A stretch of 64,000 bases of DNA from an uncultured Saprospiraceae bacterium (GTDB lineage: Bacteria; Bacteroidota; Bacteroidia; Chitinophagales; Saprospiraceae). Both the position numbers and the translations under genes were made by a program. Position 1 is the first letter of the stretch, and the number at the start of each line of letters is the position of its first letter. The notes under the pieces were generated by a model. That model was not told the DNA's origin, searched no databases, and saw only the letters and a list, made by a program, of their open reading frames with translations. The stretch is taken from positions 1 to 64,000 of the forward strand of contig CALJVJ010000017.1 of NCBI GenBank assembly GCA_937974625.1. Direction: 5' to 3'. This document shows positions 26,290-36,959 of the stretch, piece by piece.

Positions 26290-27075
26290 CTATTCAATAG
26301 GGTCAGCTTTCAAAGTGAAAGTTCGAGTAACGGGATTTATTGGGCTATCTACTGCTTTCCCCTCTTTATCTAATAAAGTCAAGGTAATGGTGTTTTCACC
26401 CATTGGTAAGCCTTCGATATAATATGGTTGCCATTTTGTAAATGTATGGTCCTCTCCATTAATAGCCGCTTTTACACTATAATCTGGGCCTAATTCAGCA
26501 TTCAATACATAAAAATCAAGCATTACTTTATCGGTATTCGCTTTTCCAATGTATGTACCTTTTGGTCTACTATAAAATAAGGTTGGCGTTGTTATCGGTG
26601 TACTTTCTGTCATGGAACTATCTTTCACCGTAGCATTTAAACCAACGTAAGCAGTAGGCGACTTGATACTTTCGTGATAAGAGCGAGATAAAAAAGCTAA
26701 TAATTGATGACTGCCATCTGCTACTTTGTGGGTAAATTCTGAGACGTATTTAGCCGCGTAAGGTGCTGTTCCCACAATCAAATGAATATGTTGTCCTTTT
26801 CCAGAATTTGCACACATTTTAGCAGCAGCATCAGGGGTTTGTTCCCCAAGTGTATATCCTTCCCCTCCTACTTCAAAATTAAAAATACCATCTTTATAAA
26901 ACATGGATTCTATCTCCGCTTTGGAATAATCTTGGGAAGTCTGAAAAGGGGTAACTGTATATTTAGCTGCAGGGGCTACCATTTCTTTTTTGACAGCAGT
27001 TGCAGCCTTTTTCGCCTCATTTTTACAGCCTATTGATAAAAAAAGTACGAAACATAGAAAAATTGCAAATCTCAT
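26290..27075 (-). CDS. Conserved lipoprotein of unknown function
   Basis: 261 residues with a lipobox leader (MRFAIFLCFVLFLSIGC, Cys17) and an Ala/Lys-rich linker. A globular part follows with a conserved-looking centre: CANSGKGQHIHLIVGTAPY, then LLAFLSRSYHESIK and FYSRPKGTYIG. The final 70 residues (AAINGEDHTFTKWQPYYIEGL..GENTITLTLLDKEGK) look like an Ig-like or chitinase-A-type beta domain. I recall similar proteins in marine Bacteroidota but no established function. The His-X-His in QHIHL could bind metal. A -7 match on the minus strand (27113-27106, TAGCTTTG) lies just upstream. Confidence 0.75.
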   Translation of the reverse strand: MRFAIFLCFVLFLSIGCKNEAKKAATAVKKEMVAPAAKYTVTPFQTSQDYSKAEIESMFYKDGIFNFEVGGEGYTLGEQTPDAAAKMCANSGKGQHIHLIVGTAPYAAKYVSEFTHKVADGSHQLLAFLSRSYHESIKSPTAYVGLNATVKDSSMTESTPITTPTLFYSRPKGTYIGKANTDKVMLDFYVLNAELGPDYSVKAAINGEDHTFTKWQPYYIEGLPMGENTITLTLLDKEGKAVDSPINPVTRTFTLKADPIE

Positions 27076-27210
27076 TTTTGTTGATTTTGATTAAAATTGA
27101 ATTTACAAAGCTAAGCGGTATTTCTATATTTTTTACTAAATTATACATCTAAATAAAATTATATGCAGGAAAGGTCGGCTACTTTCAATTTGTCTTTAAT
27201 TAAAATAAAA

Positions 27211-27239
27211 ATCCCTTCTACTTTTCAAATAGAAGGGAT
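27211..27239. terminator. Terminator after the small T9SS protein gene
   Basis: ATCCCTTCTA (27211-27220) pairs with TAGAAGGGAT (27230-27239). On the minus strand it is followed by TTTTTATTTT, and on the plus strand by TTTTTG, so it can work both ways. Confidence 0.85.
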
Positions 27240-27278
27240 TTTTGTTTAGTATGCGTAGTTTAATTTCTTGTCGATTAT

Positions 27279-28121
27279 TTACTGACCTAATTTCACAAAT
27301 TGGTCAGCTGAAATTTTCCAATTATCTCCAATTAATTCTATAAAATAATTACCTTGAGCTAAAGATTGGATATCCATTTTAGTCTGATTGTTTCCTTTAA
27401 TTATTTCTATTGTCTTTTCTTGTATCAATTTTCCATTTACATCCATTAATTTTAATTTTATGGGTGCTGCTTTTCGGTCCCATGAGAAGGCTACAAAAAC
27501 ATAATCGGTAGCTGGATTAGGAAATAAACTCAAATTGACCTTGGTTGGGTCAATGTTTTCGATTGCTGTCAAATTATCACCACATAACACTTCACTTTCC
27601 GTAGCGTTTCCTATATAAGCATCTCCTTGAGCACCTAAAACAGTAATTTGATTTCCTATATTTACTTGCCGAGAATTAGGTATAGCGAATGGGTCATTGC
27701 TATTGTCCATTAAAGCTATTTTGCCTTGACATTCCAAAAAATTGGTAAAAGCAAAAAGTGGCACCTCTACCCCAGCCTCGTAGACAATCTTATCGGTTCC
27801 TTGAGTAACCAAGCCAAAAGACAAATAATCTGATTCTGGAGCTTCTATTGGCCGTTCTGTCATGCTATTCGGTTCCCACTCCACACCATCTTGCAAATTG
27901 AATATTTGGTCAACTTCTAAACCTCTGGTTGGAGCTTTTAAAGTTACTTGAGCTGTACTGGTTACATTCAATGGACTTTGAAAAGTTACTTCAGGAATCA
28001 TTGACACCTGATAAGTTTTACCATCTGAAAGTAAGCTCAGTTTAAATTTTACTTGACCTAATAATAGATTCGTCCCTAATAGCATTAGGCATAAAGGGAA
28101 TAGAATTTTATATATTTTCAT
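27279..28121 (-). CDS. Secreted protein with T9SS type A sorting domain
   Basis: 280 residues. The signal peptide ends near LLLGQ (residue about 23). Residues 24-190 form one beta-rich domain (FKLSLLSDGKTYQVSMIPEV) resembling cohesin-like or adhesive beta-sandwich modules of Bacteroidota. A typical C-terminal sorting domain follows: NLSLFPNPATDYVFVAF ... LKLMDVNGKLIQEKTIE ... LAQGNYFIELI. No enzymatic motif is seen. It lies 70 bp downstream of the giant repeat-protein gene on the same strand, and the two may be cotranscribed. They would both be surface proteins. Confidence 0.85.
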   Translation of the reverse strand: MKIYKILFPLCLMLLGTNLLLGQVKFKLSLLSDGKTYQVSMIPEVTFQSPLNVTSTAQVTLKAPTRGLEVDQIFNLQDGVEWEPNSMTERPIEAPESDYLSFGLVTQGTDKIVYEAGVEVPLFAFTNFLECQGKIALMDNSNDPFAIPNSRQVNIGNQITVLGAQGDAYIGNATESEVLCGDNLTAIENIDPTKVNLSLFPNPATDYVFVAFSWDRKAAPIKLKLMDVNGKLIQEKTIEIIKGNNQTKMDIQSLAQGNYFIELIGDNWKISADQFVKLGQ

Positions 28122-28191
28122 AAATACTTTGATTCAATAATTTGATAATAAATAATGGTTTATCATACCGACTTACCCAATTAATCACTCA

Positions 28192-31100
28192 TTATTTTCT
28201 AGGGATTTGCTCCCGAATAATATGAATGACTGTTGGTGTATTTCCAGGTAAATTATTTTTCGGATGTAAGAAAACATTAAAGAAAATCACATCGGGGTCG
28301 TTTGCACTTCCTAAATAAATAGCTGACCCTTTCATGTCATAATCTCCTTGGAGGTAACCAAAACTTACATGATTATAATTGGATTCTGTATTTAAAGGCT
28401 CTGTAATTACGTCAAAGAAAACAGGATTTCTATCGTTGGCGATTCCGGCATAGATAATTTTCCTATCTGAATTACCATCTCCTGCCCAAAGTACTAATCT
28501 CGAAGAGATGGTATCTACTGGATGTTCTCCATAAATTGCAGCACCTCCTGCACTTTGTGTTTGACTAAAGTCAATCGTCGTAAAGGCATTCGCAGAGAAA
28601 GTGTATGCAGTATCTGTCATAACTCCTAAGTGGTTTCTATGTCTTACGGATAAGAAATACGCTCCATTAGGTAATAAATCAAAGCTGACAGGTGAACTAC
28701 CATCAACATCCACGATGTCTCCATCTCTTTGTAATAATGCAGACCTAGAGGCTATTGGAATTGTATCCGCAACGCCTAATAATTCTAAGTAAACCCAATC
28801 AACAATCGCATTTGCACCTGTTGTGTCCAAAAGAGCTGGATTAATCGTCTCATTTCCACCGCCACCTTTGTGAACAAATTGATAACCATTTGTTATACTA
28901 GGATAAGTACTGTATGGCTCCGTTGTTGGGATAAATCCTAAAGTTCTTAAACTATCATGCATCCAGGTCGTAGCTGGGTCATAGGGTCCTTCTAAAATTA
29001 CTCTTGCAGAAACAGATAAGGTATTTTCAACTAAAATAAATACGGTATCCGTAGCACAAGTTAAGGACGGGTCACAAACCTTGTAAATAATTGTATCTGG
29101 CCCTGCAAAGGTCATCGCAGGGGTATATTGTATACTGTCATTGTTTAAAACAACTGCTACATTACTAGCATTTGGTCCACTAACAATGGTCGTTATCAAT
29201 GAATCTCCATCTGGTTCAACATCATTGGCTTGTACATCAATAGTTATAACATTTCCTGGAGTTGTGGTTCCAAAGTCCGTATTAGCCGTTGGTGGTATAT
29301 TATTAGGGTCGATAATAACAATGGTTAGTGTTGTTGTATCCATTAAACCTCCCGTATCTGTTACTTTATAAGTAATTTCATCTACTCCCACATAACCTGC
29401 TGGAGCGGAATATAAGATGGAATCGTTGACAACTGAAGGTGTTATGCCTTGGGTAGAATTACCAATGGTCATCACTGTTAAATTATCTCCATCAGCATCT
29501 GTATCATTCATTTTAACTAGTACCAAAACATTCGAGGTGTCTCTGTTTATATAGACGGTATCTTTATTGGCAACTGGTTTATCATTCACGGAAGTAACCG
29601 TGAAGAAAACCCATGCATTGGCACATGCTGCTGCGGTATCACATACTGTGTATGCTAAGGAGTCCATTCCGTTAAAGTTTGCAGGAGGGGTATATAATAT
29701 CAAACTATCTCCTGAAATAGTAGCAGTTCCTCCACTTGCTGGCGGAGTCGCTATCATGGTCACTTTAAGGGAATCTCCTGCACCGTTAATGTCGGAATCA
29801 TTAAGAATTACATTGATAGACGCATTGACTGCATCTTCTGCAATTCCTGTTAGGTTGTCATCAACTGCCACAGGAGGAGTATTGATAAACCCTACCGTTA
29901 CTATGACCATGCCCATGTCACAGGCATTGGAGGTATCACAAACCGTATAATGAATAGTATCTAGTCCACTAAATCCTACTAAAGGAGTATAAAGGATGGA
30001 ATCTAGCCCTAAAATAGAGGCAGTACCATTGGCAGCAGTTGGACTAGTCACGATAGTAATTTGTAAACTGTCATCATCAATATCCATATCATTTGCTGCC
30101 GCAGCAATTCCAACATTACTGGTATCCTGATTAATCGCAATATTATCTGTAACTGCTATTGGTGCATCATTTACAGGTGTTATCGTTATTGTTACGACCC
30201 CGGTATCACAAAGACCGGTAGGGTCACATATTTCATAAGCAATTAATTGCACATTTACTGAATCCGGTGTTGGAGAGAATATTATAGAATCTCCATTCAA
30301 GGTATCGGCTACCATGAAAGTACTGATTATCCGAGTGGTTAAAAGGTCTCCATCTCCATCCATATCATTCAGTTGGACATCAATTACCACATTTGTTGTG
30401 TCTTCTGGCACTGTATAAGCATCATCCACCGCAATTGGCCTATCTGATACTGATTGTACTGTAATTATAACTTGTTCTATATCACAAACGGCAGAGGTAT
30501 CACATACTTGATATACAATCGTATCGATTCCATTAAAATTAGCTGGTGGTGAATAGACTATTGTGGTATCGTTGATGATGGTAGCAATACCTGTACTCGT
30601 TGGTCCAGTTACTATGGTGGCAATTAAACTATCGCCTAAATCTACATCACTATCATTAATTGTCACTGCAATCAGGACGTTTGTGGTATCTTCAGGTATA
30701 GTAATAGAATCTACCACCGCTACAGGCGCATCATTTTTAGGGTCAATCTTAATGTATACCCAAGCTTGGTCGGTCAAAGTACCATCAGACAATTGATATT
30801 GGACACTGTCTAAACCATTAAAATTTAAAGCAGGTTGGTAAACAATGGTATCATTTCTAACACTATCTATTAAACTCTGTGTTGCTCCAGTCATAATAGA
30901 AATGGTCAAAGGGTCTCCATCTACATCCGTATCATTCATTTCTACTGCAATCAAAATCGCCGCAGTATCTTCTACTATACAAACCGTATCGTTTTGTGCA
31001 ATTGGTGCATCGTTTATTCCAATTATTGTTATGAAAATCGTAGCAGTATCACACAAACTAGGTACCTCCGTGTCACAAATACTATAGGTAATGGTATCCA

Positions 31101-34100
31101 TTCCATTAAAGGACATCGCAGGCGAATAATTAACATTTCCACCAGCTACTACAGCGTTTCCGTTGGAAGGGCCTGTTATTATGGTAGTACCAAATAGGTT
31201 TCCATCTGGGTCACTATCATTTGCTTGTACGGCAATAATAGCAGGATTTATGTCTTCAGGAATGGTGATGGTATCATTCACCGCAATTGGTGCATCATTG
31301 ATAGGTAAGACGTTGATAATAATAAAAGTAGAATCTTTAAAAGTACCATCGGTGATAATGTATTTGATACTATCCAAGCCATTAAAATTGGCAGAAGGAC
31401 TATAGCAAAGCGTATCATTTGAAAGTATTCCAAGCCCTATACTTGCATATAAAGAGTCAATTACGATTATATCTCCATCAACATCATAGTCATTGGCTAA
31501 TAAAGCAATTTTTATAGTGCTTGTGTCCTCTGGTATGGTCACTGAATCTTTAACCGCGACTGGTGCTTCATTGATTGGTAATACATTGATAATTAAATAC
31601 GTCGTATCACATAATGCGGTATCGCAAATCGTGTATTGAATAGAATCCAAGCCGCTAAAATTAGCAGGTGGGTTATAAAGAATAGTATCGTTAGTTACCA
31701 CTGCAGTTCCTCCACTTGTCGGAGCATAAACAGAATCAATTAATATAGCATCGCCATCAGGTTCCATATCATTTGATAAAATGGCAACGCTTACATTCAT
31801 GCTATCTTCATTAATCACTATTGAATCCTTATTAGCAACAGGGGCATCATTTACTGATGTAATAAATATTCGTAAAATTCCAACATCACAAGCATTGGAG
31901 GTATCACAAACTTGATAAACCACAAAGTCTACACCGTTAGAATCAGGAAATGGAATGTAAGAAATGCTTGTATCCATTACAATTAATGCAGTTCCTAATC
32001 CTAAGCTAGTAGGAGTTGAAATAGTTAGGGTGTCTCCAGCATCAGGGTCTGAATCGTTTAACAGTACATCCAAAATACTAATTGCAGCATCTTCTAAGAT
32101 GTATAATGTATCTTCTTGCGTAACTGGTGGGTCATTTATTGGCGTTACAGTGATAAAAAGGGTTGCGGTGTCACAATTGGAAAATCCATCACAAACTTGG
32201 TAAACAATCGTATCTAACCCATTAAAATCCATGTTTGGGATATACTGAATGGTATCATTACTTAAGGTATTATCCAAACCATTTGTAGCACTTGTTATAA
32301 TGGACGTCATCAAGCCATCTCCTTCTGGGTCTGTATCATTATCCTGAACAGCGATTAAAACATCTGGGGTATCCTCTACAATTACAATGGTATCATTTAT
32401 TGCGGTTGGTGGTCCATTGACCATCATCACTAATGCAGCTGTATCCAAACAACTATTTCCATCAATCACTCGAACCATAATAGTATCTAAATGCGCAATG
32501 GTATTGATAGCAAAGGTGTCAAAAGTTGCTGGTCCTTGAACGGTACCATTATTAACAAAAAATTCAAAACTATTTCCGCCGCTTGCAGTAAAGATGACGT
32601 TTTGTCCTGTACCTATTATATTGTCCGCATCATCGGATACTAAGGTAGCTGCTGGTATAGTATCTACATTCATGATAATCATACCAGAAGTATCCACACA
32701 TCCATTCATATTTGTAACCACTACCCTAACTTGGTCATTATCATTTAAGGTACTTGTTATGTAGGTATTTACGGCACTTGCTGCACCAGTGGAAGCTGAA
32801 TTTAATAAAAATTCATACATTACCCCTCCACTAGCTGCAAAGGTAACAGCGTCACCTGCACAAATGGTACTATCGGCATCTGAAACTGTAAAACCTATAG
32901 TTGGGAAAGTATCTACTCTGACCATAAATTGATTAGAAACGGCACTACATGATTTTGAATCAGTAACAGTATATTGTATTGCGGTTATACCAGGACTTAC
33001 TGCCGTTACTACTCCGGCAGCATTAATGGTAGCTACGGTATCATATGAACTAAACCAATTTATAGTATAAGCCCCTGTACCGCTTGAAGGATTTGCCGTT
33101 AAATTGGTCGTCGTCCCTAAACAAAGAGAAGTATCCCCTGTAATGTTTCCTGCTATAGGAATTGGATACACAATTATTGGATGAATATTTGAAGTATCCT
33201 GACATCCGTTTGAATCTTCTATAACATACCTTATACTAGCAAAATTTGCAGCCAATCCTGTAACCACCCCATCCGTTATACTTGCAACTGTTGGGCTACC
33301 TGACAACCATATAGTATCTGTATAACTACTTGTTCCACCTGAAGGTGATATAGCTAAGGTATCCATTTCACCTATGCAAATTTCATTGTCGCCAATGATA
33401 CTTCCTGCATTTGGTGAAGCTAAGATATGAATCGTTATTTTTGCTGTATCCAAACAACCACTGACTTTGTTTGAATCTCTTAAATAATAATTTGTGCCAG
33501 TGGTTGGATTGACCATACTACCTATCCCATAATTGCCAAAGGTAGTTCCATATTCCAAACTATCTAAAGAACCATTTGTGATAATTCTAGTTGCTAAATC
33601 CACTGGTTGGCCTGCACAAATAAAAGTATCTCTTCCTGTAATTAGCGGTTGTGGACTCACATTAACGGTAACCATAGCGGTATCAGCACAACCAATTCCA
33701 CCAATACTATCTCTTATAAAATAAGTGGTGGTGGTATTTGGGGTTACTAAACTATCAGCTTGTGGACCATAAGTTCCAAACACGGTCCCAAATGCTAAAC
33801 TATCTCCTGTTGAAGTCCTCGTTAATAAGGTATTTAAATCTACTGTTGTACCATCACAAATTGAAATAACTGAACCTACCAATTCTGGAGTCGGAATCAC
33901 GGTTACGATTATTCTTGTGGTATCCGAACAAGTCAAGGTATTTACACTATCTCTTACATAAAAGGTATCCGTCATTGTTAAGGTGACCAAACTATCACTT
34001 TGTGGACCAAATGTCCCATAGATGGTCCCAAATTCTAAACTATCTCCTGCTACAATTCGATTTAATAAAGTACTCAAGTCAACCGTTTCTCCAGAACAAA

Positions 34101-35892
34101 TAGTCGTATCTCTACCTTGAATTTCAGGCTGAGGATGGACGGTAATCACAATTTTTGCCGTATCACTACACATATTCCCGCCTCCTAAGCTATCCCGTGC
34201 AAAATAGGTATGTACACCAACTCCTAAGGTCACTAAACTATCATTAGCCGCTCCATAATTACCAAGGGTAGTCCCATAAACAATACTGTCACCTGCCACT
34301 GTCCTTGTAATTAAATTACTTAAATCTACCACTTGACCAGCACAAACAGCGGTATCACGTCCTGTTATTTCTGGTTGTGCAGTTATCGTCAAAACAATCT
34401 CTGCGGTGTCCAAACAGCCTGCAACATCCGAACTGTCTCTTACATAATAAAAATAAGTACCAGGCATTCCAGGATTGACCGTTCCACTAGGTAAATTATA
34501 AGTACCAAAAGTTCCTAAGCCATATTCTAGTACATCTACACTATCCCCTGTAAGTAAATGACGCAAATCAAAAGTTCCTGAATTACAAATAGAAGAATCT
34601 CTACCTTCAATATTTGGAGTAGGATATACCGTTAATGCTATTATTGTGGTATCAAAACATCCCGTTGTCGTATTACTATCTCTTACATAATAAGAGGTAG
34701 TGCCAATTATTAAAGGGGTAACCATTGAATTTGTTGACCTATTATAATTGCCTAAAGCATCTCCGTATTCAGTAGTGCCGCCTGTTGTTATCGTATTTAA
34801 CAATAGGGATAAATCAAAATTTCCTTGGTCACAGATAGTTGTATCTCTACCTTGAATTTCAGGTTGAGCATTAACCGTTAAAGTTTCACTTTCAAATATA
34901 GTTGTGTTATCACAAGATGGTGTAACTGTAGTATCAGATACCCCAACAACTGTCAAGGTTACACCATTATCTAGGGTTGTTAAAAGTCTAGTGGTGAATG
35001 TTCCTGTTCCGCCAGTACTTGTTAAAGGAACGGCTGTTTCTACTACTCCTCCTATTACATAAGAAATTAAGTAATTTTTATTATCTAAGCCATTCACCGT
35101 TACAATTGCTGAATTTCCGTCACAAACGTTAGCTATTGGGCTAATTCCTGTAACAGTTGGTAATGCAGTGACGGTCAAAGTTACTTTTGAAGTTGAATCT
35201 GGGCACGTAGGCATACCTGCAACTGTATAGAAAAAATCAGTCGTGCCAGTAGGTAGAGCAGCTATTTGCGTATCATTTAGGGTGCCTAAATAACCTGTTG
35301 GCGTTACTCCCCCAGCAGTAGCCCAAGTGCCAGTAGTCATCGGAGTACCACTCAATCCTGTAAATAGGTCTATGGTCGCCCCTGTTTCTTGACATACATA
35401 AGCAACGCCATCAATTCCAGCATTTGCAATTGGTGATACGGTAATAGAAAGCGTCGCAACTTCACCTGAGTTACATCCGCTACCGCCAACTTGAACAACA
35501 TAATTAATATCAAAAGTACCTACACCTGCGGTTGAAGGATTAAACATCGCTGCATGGTCAGTATTGTTTATATCCGTTACGCCATTTCCGAAAAATGTAT
35601 CTTGAGCTGGTGTTTCTATAACTGATAAGCCAAAATTAACATTTTCGCTTACACAGTAAGAAGTTCTTCCGCCAGATATTACAATACTTGGATTACACTG
35701 AGCATAAGCATCCTGAAATCCACCGATTATACTTACGAAAAAGACAAGAAAAATAGGAAAGGTCGATTGGAAACTTTTTCTTTCCTTCCAATCCTTAGCT
35801 AAATTTGAAGTTGAGTGAGCTCTTTCTTGCTCTTTCTTGAGTGTACTAAAGGAGTTATTAAATCCAATAATCTTTTGTAAATGTCTAATCAT
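28192..35892 (-). CDS. Giant adhesin-like protein (2,566 residues) with PKD-like, Ig-like and tandem-95 cadherin-like repeats
   Basis: Signal peptide is unusually far in: a 45-residue charged N region precedes the hydrophobic FPIFLVFFVSIIGGF and cleavage at DAYAQ. Next come six PKD-like repeats (motif GRDTxICxGxxVDL), two GDxxLCxGxTTxL Ig-like units and two 'CAGDAVTFAASGG' units. About twelve tandem-95/cadherin-like repeats of about 95 residues follow. Each begins NDAPVAxxDxxxIxEDT, with an NDxDxDGD calcium loop and a YxPxxNFNGxDxIxYxVCD end. The last 300 residues are a different module (VILEGPYDPATTWMHD ... GNSDRKIIYAGIANDRN ... HPKNNLPG) ending IREQIPRK. No standard T9SS domain is visible. 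It is probably a calcium-stabilised surface adhesin. The ATG at 35892 is the only methionine before the leader. Confidence 0.9.
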   Translation of the reverse strand: MIRHLQKIIGFNNSFSTLKKEQERAHSTSNLAKDWKERKSFQSTFPIFLVFFVSIIGGFQDAYAQCNPSIVISGGRTSYCVSENVNFGLSVIETPAQDTFFGNGVTDINNTDHAAMFNPSTAGVGTFDINYVVQVGGSGCNSGEVATLSITVSPIANAGIDGVAYVCQETGATIDLFTGLSGTPMTTGTWATAGGVTPTGYLGTLNDTQIAALPTGTTDFFYTVAGMPTCPDSTSKVTLTVTALPTVTGISPIANVCDGNSAIVTVNGLDNKNYLISYVIGGVVETAVPLTSTGGTGTFTTRLLTTLDNGVTLTVVGVSDTTVTPSCDNTTIFESETLTVNAQPEIQGRDTTICDQGNFDLSLLLNTITTGGTTEYGDALGNYNRSTNSMVTPLIIGTTSYYVRDSNTTTGCFDTTIIALTVYPTPNIEGRDSSICNSGTFDLRHLLTGDSVDVLEYGLGTFGTYNLPSGTVNPGMPGTYFYYVRDSSDVAGCLDTAEIVLTITAQPEITGRDTAVCAGQVVDLSNLITRTVAGDSIVYGTTLGNYGAANDSLVTLGVGVHTYFARDSLGGGNMCSDTAKIVITVHPQPEIQGRDTTICSGETVDLSTLLNRIVAGDSLEFGTIYGTFGPQSDSLVTLTMTDTFYVRDSVNTLTCSDTTRIIVTVIPTPELVGSVISICDGTTVDLNTLLTRTSTGDSLAFGTVFGTYGPQADSLVTPNTTTTYFIRDSIGGIGCADTAMVTVNVSPQPLITGRDTFICAGQPVDLATRIITNGSLDSLEYGTTFGNYGIGSMVNPTTGTNYYLRDSNKVSGCLDTAKITIHILASPNAGSIIGDNEICIGEMDTLAISPSGGTSSYTDTIWLSGSPTVASITDGVVTGLAANFASIRYVIEDSNGCQDTSNIHPIIVYPIPIAGNITGDTSLCLGTTTNLTANPSSGTGAYTINWFSSYDTVATINAAGVVTAVSPGITAIQYTVTDSKSCSAVSNQFMVRVDTFPTIGFTVSDADSTICAGDAVTFAASGGVMYEFLLNSASTGAASAVNTYITSTLNDNDQVRVVVTNMNGCVDTSGMIIMNVDTIPAATLVSDDADNIIGTGQNVIFTASGGNSFEFFVNNGTVQGPATFDTFAINTIAHLDTIMVRVIDGNSCLDTAALVMMVNGPPTAINDTIVIVEDTPDVLIAVQDNDTDPEGDGLMTSIITSATNGLDNTLSNDTIQYIPNMDFNGLDTIVYQVCDGFSNCDTATLFITVTPINDPPVTQEDTLYILEDAAISILDVLLNDSDPDAGDTLTISTPTSLGLGTALIVMDTSISYIPFPDSNGVDFVVYQVCDTSNACDVGILRIFITSVNDAPVANKDSIVINEDSMNVSVAILSNDMEPDGDAILIDSVYAPTSGGTAVVTNDTILYNPPANFSGLDSIQYTICDTALCDTTYLIINVLPINEAPVAVKDSVTIPEDTSTIKIALLANDYDVDGDIIVIDSLYASIGLGILSNDTLCYSPSANFNGLDSIKYIITDGTFKDSTFIIINVLPINDAPIAVNDTITIPEDINPAIIAVQANDSDPDGNLFGTTIITGPSNGNAVVAGGNVNYSPAMSFNGMDTITYSICDTEVPSLCDTATIFITIIGINDAPIAQNDTVCIVEDTAAILIAVEMNDTDVDGDPLTISIMTGATQSLIDSVRNDTIVYQPALNFNGLDSVQYQLSDGTLTDQAWVYIKIDPKNDAPVAVVDSITIPEDTTNVLIAVTINDSDVDLGDSLIATIVTGPTSTGIATIINDTTIVYSPPANFNGIDTIVYQVCDTSAVCDIEQVIITVQSVSDRPIAVDDAYTVPEDTTNVVIDVQLNDMDGDGDLLTTRIISTFMVADTLNGDSIIFSPTPDSVNVQLIAYEICDPTGLCDTGVVTITITPVNDAPIAVTDNIAINQDTSNVGIAAAANDMDIDDDSLQITIVTSPTAANGTASILGLDSILYTPLVGFSGLDTIHYTVCDTSNACDMGMVIVTVGFINTPPVAVDDNLTGIAEDAVNASINVILNDSDINGAGDSLKVTMIATPPASGGTATISGDSLILYTPPANFNGMDSLAYTVCDTAAACANAWVFFTVTSVNDKPVANKDTVYINRDTSNVLVLVKMNDTDADGDNLTVMTIGNSTQGITPSVVNDSILYSAPAGYVGVDEITYKVTDTGGLMDTTTLTIVIIDPNNIPPTANTDFGTTTPGNVITIDVQANDVEPDGDSLITTIVSGPNASNVAVVLNNDSIQYTPAMTFAGPDTIIYKVCDPSLTCATDTVFILVENTLSVSARVILEGPYDPATTWMHDSLRTLGFIPTTEPYSTYPSITNGYQFVHKGGGGNETINPALLDTTGANAIVDWVYLELLGVADTIPIASRSALLQRDGDIVDVDGSSPVSFDLLPNGAYFLSVRHRNHLGVMTDTAYTFSANAFTTIDFSQTQSAGGAAIYGEHPVDTISSRLVLWAGDGNSDRKIIYAGIANDRNPVFFDVITEPLNTESNYNHVSFGYLQGDYDMKGSAIYLGSANDPDVIFFNVFLHPKNNLPGNTPTVIHIIREQIPRK

Positions 35893-36323
35893 TTTAAGAG
35901 GGTAATTTTGATTCTTATAACTGCTTGCAATTCAATTCTATATAAAGAATATTAAACTTGTATTTAAATTTTATCCAATTGCTTAGTATTGCCTAAATTG
36001 TATTTTCCGTTAGGAAGGAATAGATGTATAGTTTTTTTATTGTAGTATAGAGTAGAAGTGCTTATTTGGATTATGATTGGTTACATATTGTTTTATTTGA
36101 ATATATTCAAAAGCAAAACATAGTATTTTAATATATATTAACAAACCAAGTTTATGCCAAAAATAGATTTTCGAATAAATGTGACCTTTTAAATTATTTT
36201 TTTCGTCAAATAATGGAAAGTAGGAGTCGATTCTAAAACTTTCTCCAGCTAAATCGTAAAAATTCTCTTGCGAATCGTTTTAAAATATTTATTTTAGCAT
36301 AGTAGACATTATTCAAAAATTAT

Positions 36324-36441
36324 TACTCTGCTAAAAAATGACCTTATTCGTCAGCTTTTCACCTTTTTTAAGGTCCATTGCTAGGCTATGCACCTTAAAA
36401 AGAAGCTCAATCTGACAAATAATTTCTATTTTTTACTTACA
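36324..36441. repeat. Long imperfect palindrome, CATAGC family copy 3 (diverged)
   Basis: Centre CATTGC (36376-36381), TAG, GCTATG (36385-36390). The arms pair through ACCTTTTTTAAGGTC / CACCTTAAAAAG and GTCAG / CTGAC, out to CTG..AAAAAATG. It has the same centre and size class as copies 1 and 2, but the arm sequence is different. It lies in the 595-bp gap 35893-36487, which shows nothing else I can support. Confidence 0.6.
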
Positions 36442-36487
36442 GTATAATCTTCGAATAATGTCTAGTCATTTACTACAATTACCTCAT

Positions 36488-36913
36488 ATGAGAATCACAT
36501 TTTGTGTTTTATTTTTATTCCAATTTATACTTCATTCCTCTTGTCAGAAATATAGTATAGATAATATGCCTACCGACCAAATTCACTTTGGAGAAGGAGG
36601 TGGTATTACAGGTGCAATTACCCAATATTGTTTGTTAAAAAATGGCCAGTTATTTGATAAAAAACACTTTACCGAAGATTTTAAGCCCCTAAAAAAAGTA
36701 AAAAGACGGAAAGCTAAAAAATGCTTTAAGACAAGTAAAAAAATGGAGCTTGAAAAAATTGACTTAGATAATCCAGGTGATAAATACTACTTTATCGCTT
36801 ATGAAACGAAAGATTTTAAACATAAAATTACCTGGGGCGGCAGTAAAGGTGATGCTTCTCCAGAAATCCTGGCTTTATATAAATCCCTGAAAGCATTTAC
36901 AAAGGACAATTAA
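36488..36913 (+). CDS. Small lipoprotein of unknown function
   Basis: 141 residues from the ATG at 36488, chosen because it gives a compact lipoprotein leader (RITFCVLFLFQFILHSSC). An upstream ATG at 36458 adds ten residues. The mature part begins with IHFGEGGGITGAITQYCLLKNGQLF, a Gly-rich motif I have seen in small Bacteroidota lipoproteins. It continues with a Lys-rich strand region and ends in an ITWGGSKGDASPEILALYKSLK segment. No known function. It lies 46 bp before the M4 protease and could be cotranscribed, perhaps as an inhibitor or anchor; that is guesswork. Confidence 0.72.
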   Translation: MRITFCVLFLFQFILHSSCQKYSIDNMPTDQIHFGEGGGITGAITQYCLLKNGQLFDKKHFTEDFKPLKKVKRRKAKKCFKTSKKMELEKIDLDNPGDKYYFIAYETKDFKHKITWGGSKGDASPEILALYKSLKAFTKDN

Positions 36914-36959
36914 GGAACGACACAACAACTATAAATACCATTTTCAAATTAATTTAAAT

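Noticed and set aside
28601-33724. Numerous plus-strand frames of 60-130 codons
   Set aside because: All are antisense to the giant repeat protein and share its periodicity.
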